Shown here one piece after another: positions 1-8,092 of a DNA stretch of 64,000 bases. Position 1 is the first letter of the stretch. The number at the start of each line of letters is the position of its first letter. Under the pieces are notes generated by a model. It was not told where the DNA came from. It did no database searches and worked only from the letters and a program-made list of their open reading frames with translations. The DNA is from Gammaproteobacteria bacterium (GTDB lineage Bacteria > Pseudomonadota > Gammaproteobacteria > Pseudomonadales > UBA5518): assembly GCA_016705365.1 (NCBI GenBank), contig JADIYI010000008.1, positions 1,922,001 to 1,986,000 of the forward strand, read 5' to 3'. Position numbers and translations under genes: made by a program.

Positions 1-817
1 ACCGCTGGCGGAGAATCCCACGGCGGTCGGTGATGTGGAGAACCGGCGCATACCCGGGCCGGGAGGCGAGATACCGATACGGATCTACACACCGGAGGCG
101 TCGGGGCCGCTGCCGCTGGTGATGTTCTTTCACGGCGGTGGATTCGTGCTGTGCAGCCTCGAGACGCACGATGAGTTGTGCCGTGCGCTGTGCCGTGATA
201 CCGCGGCGGTGGTGGTTTCGGTCGATTACCGGCTGGCGCCGGAGGCGCGCTACCCGGCTGCGGCGGACGATTGTTATGCGGCACTCGAGTGGTGCGCCGC
301 GCATGCGGCGGAACTCGGTGCCGATGGCACGCGAATCGCCGTGGCCGGGGACAGTGCGGGTGGTAACCTGGCGGCGGTCACCGCGTTGCGCGCGCGCGAT
401 CTCGGCGGGCCGGCGCTCAGGCACCAGACGCTCATCTACCCGGCAACCAGTTGTGCCTTCGATACGCCGTCCTATCGCGACAACGCCGAGGGCTATTTCC
501 TGACTGCCGACGCGATGCGCTGGTTCTGGTCGCATTATCTCGGTGACATGGAGCAGGGCCGTGATCCCTATGCCTGCCCGGAAAATGCTGCGAGCCTGGC
601 GGGGTTGCCGTCCGCAACCGTGATCACCGCCGAGTACGACCCCTTGCGCGACGAGGCGGAAGTCTATGCCGGGCGGCTGCGTGCGGCGGGCGTTGAAGTG
701 AGGCTGCAGCGTTACTTGGGCATGATCCACGGCTTTGTCTCGATGGCCGATGTCTTCGACGACGGGCGCGCCGCGCAATTGCTGGTTGCCGGGGAACTGC
801 GCGCCGCGTTCGGCTGA
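1..817 (+). CDS. Alpha/beta hydrolase, hormone-sensitive-lipase family esterase (5' end outside window)
   Basis: This is a carboxylesterase/lipase of the HSL (bacterial family IV) type. The reading frame is open from base 2, so the GTG at 35 is probably internal and the true start lies upstream. The HGGG oxyanion-hole motif lies near base 131. The nucleophile elbow GDSAGG is near 349. The acid is probably the Asp of EYDPLRDE (about 637) and the His is in MIHGF (about 721). The SDR gene follows 29 bases downstream on the same strand, so the two may be cotranscribed. The substrate cannot be told from sequence; short-chain acyl esters are usual for the family. Confidence 0.88.
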   Translation, partial: PLAENPTAVGDVENRRIPGPGGEIPIRIYTPEASGPLPLVMFFHGGGFVLCSLETHDELCRALCRDTAAVVVSVDYRLAPEARYPAAADDCYAALEWCAAHAAELGADGTRIAVAGDSAGGNLAAVTALRARDLGGPALRHQTLIYPATSCAFDTPSYRDNAEGYFLTADAMRWFWSHYLGDMEQGRDPYACPENAASLAGLPSATVITAEYDPLRDEAEVYAGRLRAAGVEVRLQRYLGMIHGFVSMADVFDDGRAAQLLVAGELRAAFG

Positions 818-846
818 TTCACCATATCCTGAGCGGGAGAGAATTC

Positions 847-1608
847 ATGGCTGTATTTGCAATGACCGGTGGTGCCACGGGAATTGGCGCCGCGATCAGG
901 GACCGGATCCAGGCGCGCGGCGATCGCATGATCGTGGCGGATATCCGTGATGCCGAGGTGGTTGCTGATCTTGGCACCGCCGAGGGGCGCCGGGCCGCGG
1001 TGGCTGGCATTCGCGCCGCCGCGCCGGAGGGGCTCGATGGCTTTGTGGCGTGTGCCGGGCTCGGCCCCAATGTCGACCCGCCGTCACGGGTGGCGCGGGT
1101 CAACTACTTCGGTGCGGTCGAGGTGATCGAAGGTCTGCGCGATGCACTGGCGGCGCGTGCGGCCTCGGTCGTCGTGATTTCGTCGAATTCCGCGCCCATG
1201 AGTGCCGATGCGGCATTTGTCGATCTGCTGCTGGCGGGTGACGAGGAGGGCGCTGCCGTGCATGTCGACAAATGCGACGGCCAGGTGGCCTATGCCGGCT
1301 CGAAAATGGGCGTGGCGCGCTGGGTGCGTGGCAACGCGCCGGCCTGGGCGAAGGAGGGCGTACGGCTGAATGCGGTGGCGCCGGGTATCGTGAATACCGC
1401 GCTGAGCACCGGGGTGGCGGCCGACCAGCGCTACGGCGCCGCGATGCAGGCGTTCGCGGCCACGGTGCCGGTCGGGTACATCGGCGAGCCGTGCGACGTC
1501 GCCGCCGCGGTGGACTTTCTGCTCGGGGCGGAATCCCGGTTTGTCTGCGGTTCGATCCTTTTTGTCGATGGAGGTCATGACGCGCTGCTGCGCCCCGCGC
1601 AATTCTGA
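847..1608 (+). CDS. SDR oxidoreductase, 3-alpha-hydroxysteroid-dehydrogenase-like
   Basis: A 253-residue short-chain dehydrogenase. The N-terminal TGGATGIGAA is the TGxxxGxG nucleotide-binding loop, and the catalytic YAGSK puts Tyr at 149 and Lys at 153 behind a Ser-rich strand near 112-115. ADIRDAEVVADL, AGLGPN and the C-terminal end RPAQF closely recall Comamonas testosteroni 3-alpha-hydroxysteroid dehydrogenase from memory, so oxidation of a hydroxysteroid or similar alicyclic alcohol with NAD(P) is the best guess. A GGGAGAG ribosome site precedes ATG 847. The esterase just upstream would fit a steroid-ester or xenobiotic catabolic pair. The exact substrate is uncertain. Confidence 0.85.
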   Translation: MAVFAMTGGATGIGAAIRDRIQARGDRMIVADIRDAEVVADLGTAEGRRAAVAGIRAAAPEGLDGFVACAGLGPNVDPPSRVARVNYFGAVEVIEGLRDALAARAASVVVISSNSAPMSADAAFVDLLLAGDEEGAAVHVDKCDGQVAYAGSKMGVARWVRGNAPAWAKEGVRLNAVAPGIVNTALSTGVAADQRYGAAMQAFAATVPVGYIGEPCDVAAAVDFLLGAESRFVCGSILFVDGGHDALLRPAQF

Positions 1609-1716
1609 GCCTTCGTGCATCGCTGCACGGCCGCCGGGCGACGGGAGGACGCTTGCGCGGCGTGCGGTCGAGCGCGGCTCCGGGCCCGCCGCGAATGATT
1701 TGCAGGCCAGCGATTG

Positions 1717-2217
1717 TTAGCGCGATGTGGCCGGTCGCGCGTAACGGTTGTTGATCCACGGTTTCATTTCGGCCACGGCCGCATCGTGGACCTCGCGCAC
1801 CCTGACCTGGATTCCGGCATCCACCCGCCGCGAGATCATGGTGACGGGGAACAGGAAATTCGCCGAGGATCCGAGCTGCAGCGCGCGGCTGCGTCCCTCG
1901 TCGTCGCGGTAGATCACCCAGTGCATATCGAGTTCGTGCGCCAGCAGATCGCCCATCACGACGCCCATCGCCTGGAGTTCCGCGGTCTGGCCGGGGCCGA
2001 GGATGCGCCGGTCGAGCAGTTGTTGCAGCGTGTCGAGATCGCGCTCGCGCTCGCCGTTCAGGCCGCGCCCGAGATGCAGTGCCGCGAGGTCGCCGATCAG
2101 CTGGCGCTGCTCGCGCAGCCGCGCTTCGTCCCCTGCCTGCAGCGCGCCGACGTGCACGTCCCCGGCGGCCCGCGCCAGCACGGCAACACCGAGCAGCAAG
2201 CAGCAGAACCACTTCAT
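1717..2217 (-). CDS. Exported DUF3806-type protein
   Basis: A 166-residue protein with a short hydrophobic signal peptide (about residues 1-18, ending ARA). The body is helical and acidic. The segment around residues 85-135 (MGVVMGDLLAHEL followed by HWVIYRDDEGR and FPVTMISRRVDAG) matches my memory of the DUF3806 domain, whose role is unknown. It is divergent from dapA and stands alone. The location is probably periplasmic. No catalytic residues are recognisable. Confidence 0.7.
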   Translation of the reverse strand: MKWFCCLLLGVAVLARAAGDVHVGALQAGDEARLREQRQLIGDLAALHLGRGLNGERERDLDTLQQLLDRRILGPGQTAELQAMGVVMGDLLAHELDMHWVIYRDDEGRSRALQLGSSANFLFPVTMISRRVDAGIQVRVREVHDAAVAEMKPWINNRYARPATSR

Positions 2218-2312
2218 GCCGATTCTTTCCCCGCCCGATCATGACCCGCGCGCAGTGTAGCCAATTGCCGCGCTGCATTGCGCGCGGCGCAAAAACGGTA
2301 ATTTTCGGCATT

Positions 2313-2332
2313 GCCGGGAATTCCGGCTTTTT
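2313..2332 (+). terminator. Possible terminator or attenuator upstream of dapA
   Basis: A 5-bp stem (GCCGG/CCGGC around GAATT) is followed directly by five T residues. It lies between two divergent genes, about 60 bases before the dapA start, so it ends no visible transcript on this strand. It may be a leader attenuator of dapA or chance. The stem is short. Confidence 0.25.
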
Positions 2333-2392
2333 GCTTGAGCTTGCCCGGCCGCAAAAGTATGCTTGCTGCCTTTTCCGTGGCGGGGTGTTCAG

Positions 2393-3283
2393 ATGATCTC
2401 GGGCAGTATCGTGGCGCTGGTCACCCCGATGCACGAGTCGGGGAGTGTCGACTGGGCCGCACTCGAGCGCCTGGTGGAGTTCCACGTCGCCAATTCGACC
2501 GCGGCTATCGTCTCGGTGGGCACCACCGGTGAATCGGCGACCATCGACGTCGAGGAGCATTGCGAGGTGGTGCGTCGTACCGTGGCATTCGCCGCCGGTC
2601 GGCTGCCGGTAATCGCGGGAACGGGCGGCAATTCGACGCAGGAAGCCATCGAGCTCACCGGTGCGGCGCGTGAAATGGGCGTGGCCGCCTGTCTCCTGGT
2701 AACGCCGTACTACAACAAGCCCACCCAGGAGGGCCTGTACCGGCATTTCCGTGCGATTGCGGAAGCCGTCGACATACCGCAGATTCTCTACAACGTGCCG
2801 GCCCGTACCGCCTGCGATATGTTGCCCGACACGGTGCTGCGCCTGAGCACGGTTCCGAATATCGTCGGCATAAAGGAAGCCACCGGCAGCCTGGAGCGCG
2901 GGCGGGAGATCCTGGCCCGTTGTGCGCCGGAGTTCGTTGTGTATTCGGGCGACGATGCCACGGCGGCGGAACTGATGCTGTGCGGGGCGCGGGGCAATGT
3001 CTCGGTGACCGCGAATGTTGCGCCGGCGCGGGTTGCCGCGCTTTGCGGCGCGGCCCTCGCTGGCGATGCGCGGCGAACCCGCGCGCTCGATGGCGAACTC
3101 GCCGAGCTCAACCGCGCCCTGTTCGTGGAGTCGAACCCGATCCCGGTGAAATGGGCGTTGCTGGAAATGGGCCTCATCGGGCCCGGTATCCGGTTGCCGC
3201 TCACACCCCTGTCGCCGCAATTCCATGCGCGGGTGCGCGCGGCCCTGGCCGATCTTGGTTTGCTCGCCTCGTGCGAAGCCTAG
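2393..3283 (+). CDS. dapA: 4-hydroxy-tetrahydrodipicolinate synthase
   Basis: Condenses pyruvate with aspartate semialdehyde in the first committed step of lysine and meso-diaminopimelate synthesis, in the cytoplasm. The 296 residues match the usual length. Lys161 in VGIKEATGS is the Schiff-base lysine, Tyr133 and Arg138 lie in YNVPAR, and Thr44/Thr45 in VGTTGES complete the known active-site set. I chose ATG 2393 because family members begin MxxGSIVALVTPM; an upstream in-frame ATG at 2363 adds residues without homology. bamC follows 16 bases later, the classic gammaproteobacterial arrangement. Confidence 0.97.
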   Translation: MISGSIVALVTPMHESGSVDWAALERLVEFHVANSTAAIVSVGTTGESATIDVEEHCEVVRRTVAFAAGRLPVIAGTGGNSTQEAIELTGAAREMGVAACLLVTPYYNKPTQEGLYRHFRAIAEAVDIPQILYNVPARTACDMLPDTVLRLSTVPNIVGIKEATGSLERGREILARCAPEFVVYSGDDATAAELMLCGARGNVSVTANVAPARVAALCGAALAGDARRTRALDGELAELNRALFVESNPIPVKWALLEMGLIGPGIRLPLTPLSPQFHARVRAALADLGLLASCEA

Positions 3284-3299
3284 TGGAGAGATAGAGTCG

Positions 3300-4409
3300 A
3301 TGCGATTTTTGCCGACGATGATGCTGTTGATACTGACCAGCACGGCCGTTTCCGGTTGCGGCTGGTTGACGGGTGACGATGGCATATTCCGCGATCGGAG
3401 CGATGAGTATCGCAAGGCCCGCACCATCCCGCAGATGAAGCTTCCCGAGGGCAGCAATTCCGAGGCGATCGAAGACCTCTATGCCATACCGGTCGAGCGC
3501 ACCGACGTGCTGCTCGGCAAGGAGTTCGAGGTGCCCAAGCCGGCGCCGCTGGTCGGTGACCCGGAGCAAAACGTGGTGCGTATCCAGAAGCTCGGCGAGG
3601 AGCAGTGGATTCTGCTCGATGGCGCCCCCGGTGAAGTGTGGCCGCGCATCCGCGCGTTCCTGATCTCGAACCACATCGGCATCGAGCGCGAGGACGCCGC
3701 TACCGGGGTGATGGAAACCGCGTGGCTGACGTTCAAGAGCGATAGCACCAGGCGCGAGAAATACCGTTACCGGGTCGAGCAGGGCGTTCAGCGCAACAGC
3801 ACCGAGGTCTATGTGCAGGAGATGGGTTATACCAAGCTCGAGGGCGAGGAACCGCGCGCACCGGACTGGAAAACCGGCTCGATGGATCCCGAGCGCGAAA
3901 CGTGGATGGTCAAGGAACTCGCCGGATACCTCGCCGATACCGGTGACGATTCCTCGGTGAGCCTGCTGGCACAAGGCATCAGCACCGTGAACAAGGTGTA
4001 CATCGTGCGCGACGCCGAGAACCTGCCGGCAATCGATTTGCGGCTTCCCTATGAACGGGCCTGGGCCTCGCTCGGGCGCGCACTGGAGCATGCCGAATTC
4101 ACCGTCCGGGATCTCGATCACGATGCCGGGGTCTATTTCGTGAAATACGAACCCGGGAAGACCCCGGCACCCGATGCGGGGCTCGGGGCGAACGAAACGC
4201 AAGAGGAGAAACGCGGGTTCTTTTCGGGTTTGTTCAACTGGTGGGGCGACGACGAGGAAGACAATCCCGCCATCGGCCGCGACTATCGCGTCGAGGTGAA
4301 GAAAGCCGCGGATGGCGTGCTGATCGAGGTGCGCCGCGGCGACGGGGAGCAATTCGAGGACGGCGAGGCGGAGTTTCTGCTCGGGCTGATCAAGGCGCAC
4401 CTCGCGTAG
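3300..4409 (+). CDS. bamC: Outer membrane assembly lipoprotein BamC
   Basis: A 369-residue lipoprotein of the BAM complex, which folds beta-barrel proteins into the outer membrane. The signal peptide ends at lipobox VSGC, with Cys20 as lipidation site. The conserved unstructured start follows (DRSDEYRKARTIPQMKLPEG), which in the known structure binds BamD. Two helix-grip domains follow; the second begins near residue 245 (PAIDLRLPYERAW). The start is set by the signal peptide and by GGAGAGAT upstream of ATG 3300. An acidic, Gly/Trp-rich linker near residues 290-320 looks lineage-specific. Position after dapA and before purC supports the call. Confidence 0.93.
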   Translation: MRFLPTMMLLILTSTAVSGCGWLTGDDGIFRDRSDEYRKARTIPQMKLPEGSNSEAIEDLYAIPVERTDVLLGKEFEVPKPAPLVGDPEQNVVRIQKLGEEQWILLDGAPGEVWPRIRAFLISNHIGIEREDAATGVMETAWLTFKSDSTRREKYRYRVEQGVQRNSTEVYVQEMGYTKLEGEEPRAPDWKTGSMDPERETWMVKELAGYLADTGDDSSVSLLAQGISTVNKVYIVRDAENLPAIDLRLPYERAWASLGRALEHAEFTVRDLDHDAGVYFVKYEPGKTPAPDAGLGANETQEEKRGFFSGLFNWWGDDEEDNPAIGRDYRVEVKKAADGVLIEVRRGDGEQFEDGEAEFLLGLIKAHLA

Positions 4410-5164
4410 TGGAATTCTGCTCACTCGGCAGCGGCAGCGCCGGAAATGCCTTGCTGGTGCGCAGCCGCACGACGTGCGTGATGATCGATTGCGGCTTCGG
4501 ACGACGCGATCTCGAGCGACGCATGGCGCTGCGGGGCATGGATCCGCGCGATCTCGACGCCATCCTGGTCACCCACGAGCACTCCGATCATGCCGGCGGC
4601 GTTGCGGCACTGGCGCGCCATTACGGCATCGCGGTCTACAGCAGCGCCGGTACCGCCAAGGCCGCGCGCCTGCACGAGCTCGAACACGCCGTGCTGGTGT
4701 CGGAGCGTAGCCAGCGCATCGGCGACATCGATGTGCTGCCGGTGACCGTTCCCCACGATGCCCGCGAGCCCTGCCAGTTCGTGCTCGGTCACGGCGCACA
4801 CCGGCTCGGGGTGCTCACCGATCTCGGCAGTGTGTCGAAGCTGGTGCGCGAGCACTACCAGCGCTGCGATGCGCTGGTGCTCGAGTGCAACCATGACGAG
4901 GAAATGCTGGCCAACGGTCCCTATCCGTATCCGCTGAAGCGGCGGGTTGGCGGAGAGTTCGGGCACCTCAGCAATGCGCAAGCCGCGGGATTGCTCGACA
5001 GCGTGGAAAAATCGGCGTTGCAGCATCTTGTCGCGGCGCATCTCAGCGAACAGAATAACGCCCCCGGCAAAGCCTGGGCAGCGCTCTCGCAGGCGCTGGG
5101 GAGCGAGCAGGGGCTGCGCCTTGCGGATCAGGCATCGGGCTTCGACTGGCTCGGCATCGCCTGA
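4409..5164 (+). CDS. MBL-fold metallohydrolase (YycJ-like)
   Basis: A 251-residue metallo-beta-lactamase-fold enzyme. THEHSDH at residues 55-61 is the HxHxDH metal motif, with further ligands expected at the His of VTVPHDA and the Asp of GVLTDLGS. The start CSLGSGSAGNALLV is typical of the YycJ/WalJ group, which has been linked to nuclease or phosphodiesterase activity. GTG 4409 shares one base with the bamC stop (TAGTG), so translation is probably coupled. It sits between bamC and purC, an order also found in other gammaproteobacteria. The substrate is unknown. Confidence 0.88.
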   Translation: MEFCSLGSGSAGNALLVRSRTTCVMIDCGFGRRDLERRMALRGMDPRDLDAILVTHEHSDHAGGVAALARHYGIAVYSSAGTAKAARLHELEHAVLVSERSQRIGDIDVLPVTVPHDAREPCQFVLGHGAHRLGVLTDLGSVSKLVREHYQRCDALVLECNHDEEMLANGPYPYPLKRRVGGEFGHLSNAQAAGLLDSVEKSALQHLVAAHLSEQNNAPGKAWAALSQALGSEQGLRLADQASGFDWLGIA

Positions 5165-5196
5165 TCCCCATTGATCAATTACAACGGGACCGGACC

Positions 5197-5910
5197 ATGG
5201 AAAAGCGCGATCTGATTGTGAAGGGCAAGGCGAAATCGATGTACGCCACGGACGATCCGGGCCACTGCATCATGCATTTTCGCGACGACACCTCGGCTTT
5301 CGACGGCGAGAAGATCGAGCAACTCGATCGCAAGGGGCGGGTGAACAACCAGTTCAATGCCTTCATCATGCAGAAACTCGAAGCGGCCGGGATTCCCACG
5401 CATTTCGTCAGGCGTCTGGACGCGCACGACTCGCTGGTGCGGCGCATGAAGATGATGCCGATCGAGTGCGTGGTGCGAAACATCGCCGCGGGCAGCATCT
5501 GCCGGCGACTCGGCGTAAAGGAGGGTATCGACCTCGAACCGCCGACTTTCGAACTCTTTCTGAAGAACGATCCGCTGCACGATCCGATGATCAACGAATC
5601 CCACATCGTCGCGTTCAAGTGGGCGCGGCTCGAGGACGTGGCTATCGCAAAAGAGCTCACCTACAAAGTGAACGATGTCCTGAAAAAGCTGTTTCTCGAT
5701 CACGGCATGCTGCTGGTAGACTACAAGCTCGAATTCGGTGTCTGCGACGGCAAGGTGCTGCTCGGCGACGAGTTCACGCCGGACGGTTGCCGCATCTGGG
5801 ACGCGGAGACCCGCGAAAAACTCGACAAGGACCGCTTCCGCCAGAGCCTCGGCAACGTGGTGGAATCCTACGAGATCGTCGGTCGTCGTCTTGGTCTGAG
5901 TTTCGATTAG
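5197..5910 (+). CDS. purC: Phosphoribosylaminoimidazole-succinocarboxamide synthase
   Basis: SAICAR synthetase joins aspartate to CAIR with ATP hydrolysis in purine synthesis. Its 237 residues equal the E. coli length. Recognisable segments are KGKAKSMYATDDP at the start, ECVVRNIAAGS in the middle, and LVDYKLEFG with DEFTPDGCRIWD near the end. ATG 5197 starts the conserved Glu-Lys-Arg-Asp. It is the last gene of the dapA-bamC-MBL-purC block. Confidence 0.97.
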   Translation: MEKRDLIVKGKAKSMYATDDPGHCIMHFRDDTSAFDGEKIEQLDRKGRVNNQFNAFIMQKLEAAGIPTHFVRRLDAHDSLVRRMKMMPIECVVRNIAAGSICRRLGVKEGIDLEPPTFELFLKNDPLHDPMINESHIVAFKWARLEDVAIAKELTYKVNDVLKKLFLDHGMLLVDYKLEFGVCDGKVLLGDEFTPDGCRIWDAETREKLDKDRFRQSLGNVVESYEIVGRRLGLSFD

Positions 5911-6017
5911 GGCTGGGCGCGCGAAGGCCGACCCGAAGGGCGAGCGCCGCAGGCGCGAGTCAATCAAGAGTAGGCCGCTCGCAGAGCGGCGGGTTGTTGA
6001 AGTACGTAACGTGTTTT

Positions 6018-6107
<90 letters not shown>

Positions 6108-6145
6108 AAACGAAAAAGGCCCCAACCGGGGTCTTTTTTCGTTTT
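6108..6145 (+). terminator. Rho-independent terminator of tRNA-Ser
   Basis: GGCCCC (6118-6123) pairs with GGGGTC (6128-6133) around AACC, followed by six T. The flanking AACGAAAAA and TTTTTTCGTT extend the stem. It lies directly after the encoded CCA. Confidence 0.88.
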
Positions 6146-6262
6146 GGTGAAGGCGGTGGTGTGGACGAACCCGCCGGTTCGACAAAATGCACAGCATTTT
6201 GAAACGAGCCGCGCAGCGGCGAAGCCCGAAGGGTCAGAACAGTCCTCAGGCTGTTCTGATTC

Positions 6263-6280
6263 ATCCCACCCTCTCCGCCA
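6263..6280 (+). repeat. 18-bp direct repeat of the tRNA-Ser 3' end (candidate att site)
   Basis: ATCCCACCCTCTCCGCCA is identical to bases 6090-6107 of the tRNA, including the encoded CCA. Integrating elements commonly leave such a copy where they recombine with a tRNA 3' end. No integrase gene is visible in the window. The toxin-antitoxin genes and IS scrap just downstream fit a worn island border. Confidence 0.6.
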
Positions 6281-6330
6281 AGCAGTCTGCTCCGTCTCCG
6301 GTTAAGCGGAGATCGGCAGGCAATATGGCG

Positions 6331-6358
6331 AAAAATGCCCGCAATTTGCGGGCTTTTT
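6331..6358 (+). terminator. Strong rho-independent terminator, A-flanked (possibly bidirectional)
   Basis: GCCCGC (6337-6342) pairs with GCGGGC (6348-6353) around AATTT and is followed by TTTTT. Five A residues precede the stem, so it could also act on the other strand. Confidence 0.75.
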
Positions 6359-6601
6359 CGTATCTGTGTGTGGGTATCGGCCATGAATCCGGCACAGAAA
6401 CCCGTACTCGTACACATCGTCGAAAGTGCTCTACGTGAGCAAACTGATGAGCCGTACCAGCGCCGAGTTTGGCTGGATGGCAGCCCGACTGAGATCTCGA
6501 ACATGAATGAGGCGACCGCGACGAGTTCCGGCCATTACACCGCATCGACCTATGCGCGTGAATGCTTTTCTCATGCGTATCTTTTTTGATACGTTGCGTC
6601 A

Positions 6602-7225
6602 ATGGAACCGCTCCTGTCTGTCGTGTTTTTCGTCACCGACACAGGCAAGGAGCGGGTGCGGGAGTTCCTGCGAGCGCTTGCTGTGGGGGATCGCAAGGCT
6701 ATCGGGACGGACCTCAAGACGGTTCAGTTTGGTTGGCCAATGGGTATGCCGCTGGTTCGCAAGCTTGACCGTGGACTGTGGGAGGTTCGCAGCGACATTG
6801 CAAACGGCATTGTTCGTGTGCTCTTCACAGTGTCAGAAAGACAGATGGTGCTCTTGCATGCATTCGTCAAGAAGGCACAGAAGACACCCGTGTCAGAATT
6901 GTCCGTCGCGAAGGCGACGGCTGCGAAAACTTCAGGGGGCTCGATGAACAAGCATATCGGCGGCAAGTTGGATGATCTGTTGGCTGAAGACGGGCTGCAG
7001 GAAGAGGTCACTGCGGCGGCGATAAATCGGGTGATTGCCTGGCAGTTGACGGAAGCCATGAATACCAAGAGCGTCACCAGGACCGAAATGGCGGCCCGTA
7101 TGCACACCAGTCGCATGGTGGTAAATCGGTTGCTGGATGCAAATGACACAAGTGTCACGCTGGCGACGCTCTCTCGCGCAAGTGTCGCACTAGGAATACA
7201 GCTGCGGTTGGAGCTGGGCGACTGA
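6602..7225 (+). CDS. HigB-type toxin fused in frame to HigA-type antitoxin
   Basis: One 207-residue frame holds both halves of a type II toxin-antitoxin module. Residues 1-105 match the RelE/ParE Gp49-like (HigB) ribonuclease toxin, with WEVRSDIANGIVRVLF, then LLHAFVKKAQKTP at its end. Residues 115-207 match a HigA antitoxin: MNKHIGGKLDDLLAEDG, then an XRE helix-turn-helix (TRTEMAARMHTSRMVVNRLLD). Normally these are two genes; here the toxin stop is missing and a short Ala/Gly/Ser linker joins them. Met115 (ATG 6944) has AGGGGG four bases upstream, so free antitoxin may also be made by internal initiation. A sequencing indel is less likely because no frame change is needed. Confidence 0.85.
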   Translation: MEPLLSVVFFVTDTGKERVREFLRALAVGDRKAIGTDLKTVQFGWPMGMPLVRKLDRGLWEVRSDIANGIVRVLFTVSERQMVLLHAFVKKAQKTPVSELSVAKATAAKTSGGSMNKHIGGKLDDLLAEDGLQEEVTAAAINRVIAWQLTEAMNTKSVTRTEMAARMHTSRMVVNRLLDANDTSVTLATLSRASVALGIQLRLELGD

Positions 7226-7373
7226 AGATGTCCAATGCTGCGTGAAAACGAAGCAGGGTCTCGGGTTTGAATACCACGGCGACCTTGCTGAGGCGTGTCG
7301 GCGTGACACAAAGATCCGTCAGTCTGAGCAAGACTCGATCGAACGGCGCCAGATTCGGCGCCCGTTGCCGAAA

Positions 7374-7391
7374 CGTACGTAATAACGTACG
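7374..7391. promoter_or_regulatory. Palindromic operator candidate upstream of yefM-yoeB
   Basis: Two perfect CGTACG palindromes are separated by TAATAA, and the first lies 52 bases before the yefM ATG. YefM-type antitoxins repress their own operon by binding repeated palindromes near the promoter. Its identity as the operator here is inferred from position and symmetry. Confidence 0.5.
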
Positions 7392-7425
7392 CTTGGCTTT
7401 GAAGCCACAATACGAGGATTCAGCC

Positions 7426-7668
7426 ATGCAAACCCTTACCGCCAGTGATGCGCGGGCGAACTTGTACCGGCTCATCGATGAGGCGGCCGAGTCGCATCAG
7501 CCGATCGTCATTGCCGGCAAGCGAGCCAATGCGGTTCTGGTATCTGCCGAAGACTGGGCGGCCATTCAGGAAACCCTTCACCTGCTGTCCGTCCCGGGAA
7601 TGCGCGAATCCATCAAGGAGGGCATGAACGAATCGGTTGATGACTGCGCCAAGGCAATCGACTGGTGA
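7426..7668 (+). CDS. yefM: YefM/Phd-family antitoxin
   Basis: An 80-residue antitoxin. The N-terminal DNA-binding part begins MQTLTASDARANLYRLIDEA, close to E. coli YefM, and the C-terminal tail (about 55-80) should wrap the toxin. GAGGA precedes ATG 7426. The longer upstream frame runs through the palindromic operator and is unlikely to be translated. The stop overlaps the toxin start by four bases (GTGA), so the two are translationally coupled. Confidence 0.9.
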   Translation: MQTLTASDARANLYRLIDEAAESHQPIVIAGKRANAVLVSAEDWAAIQETLHLLSVPGMRESIKEGMNESVDDCAKAIDW

Positions 7669-7928
7669 CCTGGCGCGTCGTCTTCACGAAGCAAGCGCAG
7701 AAGGATGCCCAGAAACTCGCCTCGTCAGGATTGAAGCCCAAGGCGCTGGAGTTGCTCGAGATCCTCGAGAACGATCCGTTCCAGAACCCGCCACCATTTG
7801 AAAAATTGGTAGGCGATCTTGCTCGCGCGTATTCACGGCGGATCAACATTTTGCACCGACTTGTATATCAGGTGTTGCAGAGCGAACGCGTCGTCAAGGT
7901 CCTGCGCTTGTGGACGCACTACGAATAA
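7665..7928 (+). CDS. yoeB: YoeB/Txe-family mRNA-interferase toxin
   Basis: An 87-residue RelE-superfamily toxin that cleaves mRNA at the ribosome. It opens TWRVVFTKQAQKDAQKL and closes with VYQVLQSERVVKVLRLWTHYE; the terminal His-Tyr belongs to the YoeB catalytic region, and Glu and Arg (EKLVGDL, SRRINILHRLVY) are also in place. GTG 7665 overlaps the yefM stop. It appears intact and is neutralised by the adjacent antitoxin. Confidence 0.92.
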   Translation: MTWRVVFTKQAQKDAQKLASSGLKPKALELLEILENDPFQNPPPFEKLVGDLARAYSRRINILHRLVYQVLQSERVVKVLRLWTHYE

Positions 7929-8092
7929 TAGATGACCCTGGCACTGCTTCCTCATCATTCAAGGCAGCCAGACTGCAACCACCGCCATTATGGCGGCATG
8001 ACCCGCCGATTTGGCGGGTATTTGCTAAGCGAATGTAACTGCCCGGCCCGATTTGCGTTTTATGGGGATCGGGTCAATGATTGTGACCGACG
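7929..8092. other. Spacer with two hairpins after yoeB
   Basis: No gene is seen. CCGCCA/TGGCGG (7982-7996) and CCCGCC/GGCGGG (8002-8018) form two adjacent stems; the second is followed by TATTTG, a weak terminator tail. They may end the yefM-yoeB transcript. Confidence 0.45.

Larger units (their letters stand above)
6146..6601. other. Non-coding stretch with three hairpins, a tRNA 3'-end copy and a terminator
   Basis: No convincing gene is seen here. Between 6184 and 6259 there are three perfect short inverted repeats with loops of 3, 3 and 8 bases. At 6263-6280 lies an 18-bp copy of the tRNA-Ser 3' end. A strong terminator follows at 6331-6358. A 68-codon frame from ATG 6383 to 6589 has no recognisable family and may be a gene remnant. 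The patch looks like the scarred border of an insertion at the tRNA. Confidence 0.5.

Noticed and set aside
1100..3457. Very long minus-strand open frame of 785 codons
   Set aside because: It lies antisense to the SDR, dapA and bamC genes and has Arg/Pro-rich, low-information translation. It is a shadow of GC-rich coding sequence.
5171..5184. TTGATCAATTACAA near the purC start as an FNR site
   Set aside because: Two of five bases differ in the second half-site and it overlaps the translation start region; purC is not expected to be oxygen-controlled.
6602..7225. Frameshift explaining the HigB-HigA fusion
   Set aside because: Both halves are in the same frame with no shift, so only a lost stop codon is needed. 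A base error in the data remains possible and is named in the finding.
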